A stretch of DNA of 64,000 nucleotides, taken from contig NZ_JAHXBF010000021.1 of NCBI RefSeq assembly GCF_020103695.1, positions 205,267 through 269,266 of the forward strand, written 5' to 3'. The stretch comes from Hyalangium versicolor (GTDB lineage: Bacteria > Myxococcota > Myxococcia > Myxococcales > Myxococcaceae). This document shows, piece after piece, positions 59,069-64,000 of this stretch; position 1 is the first letter of the stretch; each line of letters starts with the position of its first letter. Both the position numbers and the translations under genes were made by a program. Below the pieces are notes generated by a model that saw only the letters and a program-made list of their open reading frames with translations, was not told the DNA's origin and did not search any database.

Positions 59069-61516
59069 ATGGAAAAGACCCCCTCTACCGGTGTCTCACC
59101 GACGCCGCCACCCGTGGAGTATGGGGCCGAGAGCATCACCAAGCTCGAGGGCCGGGAAGCGGTCCGCAAGCGCCCGGGCATGTACATCGGTGACACCATG
59201 ACGTACGGGCTGCACAAGCTCGTGTACGAGGTGGTGGACAACTCGGTGGACGAGGCGCTGGCGGGCTTCTGCACGGACATCGACGTGGTCATCCACGTGG
59301 ATGGCTCGCTGAGCGTGCAGGACAACGGGCGCGGCATTCCGGTGGGACCGCACCCGAAGTTCCCGGACAAGGACACGGTGGACGTGGTCCTGACGGAGCT
59401 GCACGCGGGCAGCAAGTTCGGCAACGGCGCCTATAAAGTCTCGGGCGGCCTGCACGGCGTGGGCGTCACGTGCGTGAACTTCCTGTCCGAGTGGCTGAAG
59501 GTCCGCATCCAGCGCGACGGCAAGGTGTACGAGCAGAGCTACGCCCGAGGCATCGCGCAGGGGAAGGTGACCGAGGTCGGCACCACGGACAAGCTCGGCA
59601 CGCTGGTGTGGTTCAAGCCGGATCCCGAGGTGATGGAGGCCCGGGACTTCGACTTCGAGACGCTGAGCCAGCGCCTGCGTGAGCTGGCGTTCCTGAACGC
59701 GGGCCTGCGCATCACCATCCGGGACGAGCGGACGAACAAGGAGCACGAGTTCAAGTTCGAGGGCGGTATCAGCTCGTTCGTGGAGTACCTGAACAAGTCG
59801 AAGCAGCCGCTGCACGACAAGCCCGTCTACTTCCAAACGGAGAAGGAGGGGGTGTCGCTGGAGCTGGCCATGCAGTGGAACGATGGCTACGACGAGCGCA
59901 TCTATACCTTCGCCAACAACATCAACACGCACGAGGGTGGCAGCCACCTGTCGGGCTTCAAGGCGGCGCTGACGCGCACGGTGAACAGCTACGCGGAGAA
60001 GAGCGGGCTGTGGAAGGACCTGAAGGAGACGCCCACCGGCGAGGACGCGCGCGAGGGCCTGGCGGCGGTCATCTCCGTGAAGCTGCCCAACCCCCAGTTC
60101 GAGGGGCAGACGAAGACGAAGCTGGGCAACAGTGAAATCAAGGGCCTGGTCGAGCAGATGGTGAACGACCAGCTCGCCACGTACCTGGAGGAGAACCCCA
60201 ACAACGGCAAGAAGGTCGTCGCGAAGATTGGTGACGCGTGCCGGGCGCGCATCGCGGCTCGCAAGGCTCGCGAGACGGTGCGGCGCAAGGGCGTGCTGGA
60301 TGGCGGGTCGCTCCCGGGCAAGCTGGCGGACTGCCAGAGTCGGGATCCGAGCGAGAGCGAGCTCTACATCGTCGAGGGAGACTCCGCAGGTGGCTCGGCG
60401 AAGCAGGGGCGGGATCGGCGCAACCAGGCCATTCTCCCGCTGCGCGGCAAGATCCTGAACGTGGAGAAGGCTCGCTTCGAGAAGATGCTGACGAGCCAGG
60501 AGATCATCACGCTCATCACCGCGCTGGGCACGGGGATTGGCGCGGAGGACTACGATCCGAACAAGGCGCGCTACCACCGCATCATCCTGATGACGGACGC
60601 CGACGTGGACGGCAGCCACATCCGCACGCTGCTGCTGACGTTCTTCTACCGTCAGATGCGCGAGCTGCTGGAGCGGGGGTACCTCTACATCGCGCAGCCG
60701 CCGCTCTACAAAGTGACGCGCAACAAGAAGGACATGTACGTCAAGGACGAGCGGGCGCTGAACGAGTTCCTGCTGCGCACGGCCTCGGAGCACTCGCGGG
60801 TGGCGACGCCGAACGGGGAGCTGGGCGGCAGCGAGCTGAAGGCGATGCTCGAGAAGGTCATCACCTACGAGGAGCGGCTGGAGAAGCAGGCCAAGCGGCG
60901 GGATGCGCGGGTGGTGGATGCGCTGGTGCAGGCGGCTCGGGTGACGGCGGACATGCTGTCGGACGAGGAGGCGCTGAAGGTGGAAGTGGACCGGATGTAC
61001 ACGTACTTCCGGACGCGGATGCCGGACGTGCTGGGCCGGGTGAAGCACGAGCGCCGGGATGATCCGGAGCACCATACGAAGAAGCTGGTGTTCAGCACCG
61101 AGATCAACGGGAGCATGCGGGACACGGTGCTGGACTACGCGTTCCTGTCGTCTCCGGAGTACCTGGAGCTGGTGGGGTTGAGGGCAGCGTTCCAGTCGCT
61201 GGGCCTGCCGCCGTACACGGTGAAGCTGGAGGCCGGTGACGTGACGGCGTACTCGGTGCAGGAGGTGCTGGCGGCGGTGCGCAAGGATGCGCAGAAGGGG
61301 CTGGGGCTGCAGCGGTACAAGGGTCTGGGCGAGATGAACCCGGAGCAGCTCTGGGATACGACGATGAACCCTGTCACTCGGACGCTGCTGCAGGTGCAGC
61401 TCAAGGATGCGGTGGAGAGCGACGAGATCTTCTCGCTGCTGATGGGCGAGGCGGTGGAACCGCGGCGCGAGTTCATCGAGCGCAACGCGCTGGACGTGCA
61501 GAACCTGGACATCTGA
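59069..61516 (+). CDS. gyrB: DNA gyrase subunit B
   Basis: The 815 residues match full-length GyrB (804 in E. coli). The GHKL ATPase has VYEVVDNSVDEALAGF, QDNGRGIPVG and VSGGLHGVGVTCVNFLS. The transducer domain follows. The TOPRIM domain has SELYIVEGDSAGGSAKQGRD and the DxD in MTDADVDGSHIRTLLLTFF; the quinolone-determining region is intact. The end LQRYKGLGEMNPEQLWDTTM is the GyrA-contact signature. With GyrA it introduces negative supercoils using ATP, and the first domain is the target of coumarins. The ATG at 59069 has GAAGGA nine bases upstream. The leader contains an AT-rich patch (58951-58975) likely to hold the promoter. Confidence 0.98.
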   Translation: MEKTPSTGVSPTPPPVEYGAESITKLEGREAVRKRPGMYIGDTMTYGLHKLVYEVVDNSVDEALAGFCTDIDVVIHVDGSLSVQDNGRGIPVGPHPKFPDKDTVDVVLTELHAGSKFGNGAYKVSGGLHGVGVTCVNFLSEWLKVRIQRDGKVYEQSYARGIAQGKVTEVGTTDKLGTLVWFKPDPEVMEARDFDFETLSQRLRELAFLNAGLRITIRDERTNKEHEFKFEGGISSFVEYLNKSKQPLHDKPVYFQTEKEGVSLELAMQWNDGYDERIYTFANNINTHEGGSHLSGFKAALTRTVNSYAEKSGLWKDLKETPTGEDAREGLAAVISVKLPNPQFEGQTKTKLGNSEIKGLVEQMVNDQLATYLEENPNNGKKVVAKIGDACRARIAARKARETVRRKGVLDGGSLPGKLADCQSRDPSESELYIVEGDSAGGSAKQGRDRRNQAILPLRGKILNVEKARFEKMLTSQEIITLITALGTGIGAEDYDPNKARYHRIILMTDADVDGSHIRTLLLTFFYRQMRELLERGYLYIAQPPLYKVTRNKKDMYVKDERALNEFLLRTASEHSRVATPNGELGGSELKAMLEKVITYEERLEKQAKRRDARVVDALVQAARVTADMLSDEEALKVEVDRMYTYFRTRMPDVLGRVKHERRDDPEHHTKKLVFSTEINGSMRDTVLDYAFLSSPEYLELVGLRAAFQSLGLPPYTVKLEAGDVTAYSVQEVLAAVRKDAQKGLGLQRYKGLGEMNPEQLWDTTMNPVTRTLLQVQLKDAVESDEIFSLLMGEAVEPRREFIERNALDVQNLDI

Positions 61517-61531
61517 GCCGGGTAACAGGGC

Positions 61532-61554
61532 CCCCTCTCCCGTGGGGAGAGGGG
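61532..61554. terminator. 10-bp hairpin after gyrB
   Basis: CCCCTCTCCC-GTG-GGGAGAGGGG is a perfect stem of ten with a 3-base loop, 15 bp after the gyrB stop. There is no T run, so it may act as a processing or Rho-linked element, or be one of the CCCTCTCCC/GGGAGAGGG intergenic repeats seen in many GC-rich genomes. Confidence 0.5.
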
Positions 61555-61572
61555 TGAGGGGAGGGTTGAAGC

Positions 61573-62601
61573 TTGATTACCGAGATCGAGGTCAAGAACT
61601 TCAAGACCCTCCGGGACGTGAAGATTCCGCTCGCGCCCGGCATCACCGTGATGGTGGGCGCGAACAACAGCGGCAAGTCCAACGCGCTCGCGGTGCTCAA
61701 ACTGCTGAGAGGACTTGAGCGGCAGCCTTCTGCGGAGGCCGTCGCTGCGATGGGCGGAGATGCATCCATCTTGAGTCGTGATGCGACGGATGGACTGAGC
61801 ATCTCAGTGAGAGCTGCTCTCGATGGAACGGCCTTCGGGCGTCTGTATGTCCATTCTCGTGGCAAGCAGAACCCGATGTTCATGAAGCCACTGGACTTCC
61901 CTGCTTCTACCGAAGGTAGCTCCCTCGCTTCTCGGCTCGATCGGCAACTGGGCGCCTTCATTGCCGCGACGTCGGTCCACGATCTCTCCGTCGCGTCACT
62001 GCGGGAGTCCGCTATCATCCAAAGAGAGTCCGCGCTGGAGCCTGATGGGCGGGATGTCGCCGCAGTGCTCGACAACCTGGCGGGTGACGCCCCCTCGCTG
62101 CGTGATGCCATCGATGAGACCATTCGACGTGCTGCGCACGAAGTGAAACGCATCGTGACGCGGCCTGGGCCGACGCCGGGGACGAAAGTACTGGGTGTCG
62201 AAGAGAAGGATGGCCGTGTCTACGGTGCCGACGACATGTCGGATGGGCTGCTGCTCTTCATAGGCCTGGCGGTTGCTGCTCAGCTGAAGACCCAGACTCC
62301 GTGCATCCTCGCCATCGAAGAGCCGGAGAGGGGCATTCATCCACGGCGCCTGAGGGATCTGCTGGACCAGCTTCTCCGCTTGACGAAGTCTGGTGTGCAG
62401 GTGGTGCTCACGACCCACTCACCGACTTTGCTCGATGAGTTCCGGGACTTGCCCGAGAGTGTTCTCATCTTCGACCGTGACGAGAAAGGCACTCACGTTA
62501 CGCGTCTGTCGGATCGTCCAGACTGGGCCGAGCAGCTCAAGGGGGCTCCTCTCGGGGAACTCTGGTACTCGGGAGTCCTTGGGGGCGTACCGGGCCGATG
62601 A
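61573..62601 (+). CDS. AAA/ABC-type ATPase (AAA_15/21 family)
   Basis: The 342-residue P-loop ATPase is of the SMC/OLD-like group: ITEIEVKNFKTLRDVKIPL at the start, Walker A GANNSGKSNAL, the signature region DDMSDGLLLF, Walker B CILAIEEPERGIHP and the switch His in LTTHSPTLLDE. The insert between Walker A and the signature is short, without a long coiled coil. The start is a TTG with GGAGGG upstream. It overlaps the TOPRIM-like gene by four bases. Codon use is clearly less GC-biased than in gyrB. Two-gene ATPase plus nuclease pairs of this sort include PARIS and other anti-phage modules; an equivalent role is inferred. Confidence 0.9.
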   Translation: MITEIEVKNFKTLRDVKIPLAPGITVMVGANNSGKSNALAVLKLLRGLERQPSAEAVAAMGGDASILSRDATDGLSISVRAALDGTAFGRLYVHSRGKQNPMFMKPLDFPASTEGSSLASRLDRQLGAFIAATSVHDLSVASLRESAIIQRESALEPDGRDVAAVLDNLAGDAPSLRDAIDETIRRAAHEVKRIVTRPGPTPGTKVLGVEEKDGRVYGADDMSDGLLLFIGLAVAAQLKTQTPCILAIEEPERGIHPRRLRDLLDQLLRLTKSGVQVVLTTHSPTLLDEFRDLPESVLIFDRDEKGTHVTRLSDRPDWAEQLKGAPLGELWYSGVLGGVPGR

Positions 62602-63197
62602 AGCTCGCCTTCTGTGTCGAAGACGACACCGACGAAGAGGTGTTCCGCGTCCTCGTCTCGCGAGCTCTTGGCACCGAAGTGGTTCCGAGCGAGACGCAGT
62701 ACCGGTTCGCACGCGGCGGGTGGGCGAACGCGCTGCGTCTGGCGCCTATCATTGCCAAGGACGCGTACCACAAGGGGCTCGATGGAGCGCTCTTTGCCAT
62801 CGACAACGATGGTGCCGCACCGACACATTCGGTGAGCCACAAAGGCCTGAACCAGGGCTGCCGCCTCTGTGAGTTGCGCGCTGCAGCCCGGATTCATGAG
62901 CCACTCTCGTGGTCACGTCAGGGCCTGCCCGCCCTGCGCTATCTGTTCGCGGTGCCTGTTCAGGCGCTCGAGACATGGCTGCTCCTCGCGCGGGGACACG
63001 ACTTCAAAGGGGAGAACGAGACGCTGGGGCGCGATCCGTCGGGGCGGGCGAAGCTCAAGCGCCTGCTCTACGGAGTAGAACACCCAGACCGAGACACCAT
63101 GCGGAGTGCCACGCTCCCTATTGCCGAGTCACTCCAGGTGGATGCCCTGGCAAGGTTGAGCCCGAGCTTCGCCGACTTCCTCACCCAGCTTCGATAA
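62598..63197 (+). CDS. TOPRIM/DUF4276-like protein, partner of the AAA ATPase
   Basis: The 199-residue protein has the TOPRIM-like acidic pattern: FCVEDDTDEEVFRVL near the N-terminus, DGALFAIDNDGAAP about residue 65 and VQALETWLLLARGHD about residue 120. The E-x-W-LLA motif recalls DUF4276. Members of this fold act as nucleases or, in PARIS-type systems, as the effector unleashed by the ATPase. The ATG overlaps the ATPase stop (ATGA). The last 17 bases overlap the convergent gene. Assignment to DUF4276 is by eye. Codon use is like the ATPase gene's, which suggests that the two were acquired together. Confidence 0.8.
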   Translation: MKLAFCVEDDTDEEVFRVLVSRALGTEVVPSETQYRFARGGWANALRLAPIIAKDAYHKGLDGALFAIDNDGAAPTHSVSHKGLNQGCRLCELRAAARIHEPLSWSRQGLPALRYLFAVPVQALETWLLLARGHDFKGENETLGRDPSGRAKLKRLLYGVEHPDRDTMRSATLPIAESLQVDALARLSPSFADFLTQLR

Positions 63198-63747
63198 GCC
63201 GGGCGAGCGCCTCGTCCGCGATGCGTCCTGCCTCCACGAGTGGGTAGCCACGCTCCACGTAGAGGTCTCGTACGTTCGCATCGAAGTCACGGCGCAAGTG
63301 TTCAGCTGCCAGCCGTGCTGCACTGCTCGAACTGACCTGTGGAGCTGTCGTGGTGAACCGCGCTGATTCAGGCCCACCGACTTCCCGAGAGACGTTCCGA
63401 GCCGCATCTCTCGCAGCCTCTCTGCCAAGCACCCGGGAGAGCGCCTCGATAGCCCGATGCAGGCGCAAGTAGCAGCGCTGCACTTCGTCCTCGCGGGATG
63501 CGAGCTGCTGCTTCGTCTGGCTGAGGAAGTGCTCGACGGCTTCCTGGCCCGCGGGCACTTCCATGGTCGTCAGCGTCCCCAACCGGGCCAGCAGGAACCG
63601 ATAGCGAGGAGGCTGGGGGCCTTCGGCGGGGACGAACGACACCTTCTGTACCTTGTGCCCGGATGACAGGTGAGACTTGAGCAGGCGGAAGAAGGCATCG
63701 CCCTCCGTCTCTGTCCGTACCTGTTCGAGGTATTCGGTAAACCCCAT
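63181..63747 (-). CDS. Hypothetical protein convergent with the ATPase cassette
   Basis: The 188-residue protein of unknown family has an N-terminal alpha/beta segment (EYLEQVRTETEGDAFFRLLK, RYRFLLARLGTLTTMEVPA). A helical middle (QLASREDEVQRCYLRLHRAI) and a C-terminal helical end (HLRRDFDANVRDLYVERGYP) follow. The start at 63747 is a guess, as the frame is open to 63807 through a TTG. It overlaps the TOPRIM-like gene tail to tail by 17 bp. Whether it belongs to that cassette is unclear. Confidence 0.6.
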   Translation of the reverse strand: MGFTEYLEQVRTETEGDAFFRLLKSHLSSGHKVQKVSFVPAEGPQPPRYRFLLARLGTLTTMEVPAGQEAVEHFLSQTKQQLASREDEVQRCYLRLHRAIEALSRVLGREAARDAARNVSREVGGPESARFTTTAPQVSSSSAARLAAEHLRRDFDANVRDLYVERGYPLVEAGRIADEALARLIEAG

Positions 63748-64000
63748 CGCCCTGAGTATGTCGATCTCCTGGCGACACTGCACGAACCGATGGTGAGTTG
63801 TGGCCAAACCTGTCCGGCAGTCGTACCTGCTCGGTCAGAGCTGCGCGTGGGCGGCGCCTCGAACCAACTGGTCCTACCATGAGCCTGTCGAAATAGGGCT
63901 GTAGGGTAACGTAGGAGGTAGGCAGCAAAGGGATCGACTTCTCAGGTAGGGCGTGGTTGGTAGGCAGGGTGAAAGAGCAGGCCGAGAGCCCGAAGAGAGT

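Overview
The window is very GC-rich, with strong third-position G/C bias throughout. Its gene content points to a predatory, social deltaproteobacterium of the Myxococcota, probably Cystobacterineae (Archangium, Cystobacter or Hyalangium-like); the genus is an inference. The signs are a eukaryote-like Ser/Thr kinase, five histidine kinases (three of them hybrids), many secreted lipoproteins and hydrolases, and paired subtilases. I see no tRNA, rRNA, CRISPR array or insertion sequence. The only core housekeeping gene I can name with certainty is gyrB near the right end.

Layout. 1-4743: the start of a DUF5916-type outer-membrane protein, then a BlaI repressor and a BlaR-like M56 metallopeptidase. 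The peptidase carries eight roughly 29-residue repeats where BlaR1 has its beta-lactam sensor, and a neighbouring secreted protein carries the same repeat. Two operator dyads sit on the repressor's promoter. 4898-13972: a small basic protein, a SRPBCC/DUF4166-type membrane pair, RlmA-like rRNA methyltransferase, a membrane-anchored Ser/Thr kinase, and a VWA lipoprotein-like gene with a membrane coiled-coil partner. 14118-21579: three large histidine kinases. 21777-26882: rhodanese, an atypical Lgt, and a run of two subtilases plus a small protein that looks like a detached subtilase propeptide.

27170-47164 is a lipid or polyester utilisation region. It holds an SDR, a serine beta-lactamase-like protein, a TetR regulator in an operon with a KAS III-like protein and acyl-CoA synthetase, a lipoprotein, an outer-membrane barrel and a lipoprotein alpha/beta hydrolase. 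It also holds two secreted lipases (one strikingly like the PHB depolymerase PhaZ7), a quinone oxidoreductase, an MFS transporter, a second barrel, L-serine dehydratase, a 3-hydroxybutyrate dehydrogenase and a second acyl-CoA synthetase. A repeated element, built on TGAA-N6-TTCA, lies upstream of both lipases as a 41-42 bp tandem pair. Single diverged copies lie at the TetR gene and upstream of the SDR. I think this is the most notable undescribed signal in the window.

47213-58899: a Cache chemoreceptor, a small XRE regulator, and a four-gene operon coupling a stand-alone CarH-type cobalamin photosensor-like protein to two kinases with multiple receiver domains. Then come a RelE-like protein, a REC-GAF kinase with a partner receiver, a GNAT and a small membrane protein. 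59069-63747: gyrB followed by a two-gene AAA ATPase/TOPRIM-like cassette with relaxed codon use, resembling anti-phage modules, and a convergent gene of unknown function.
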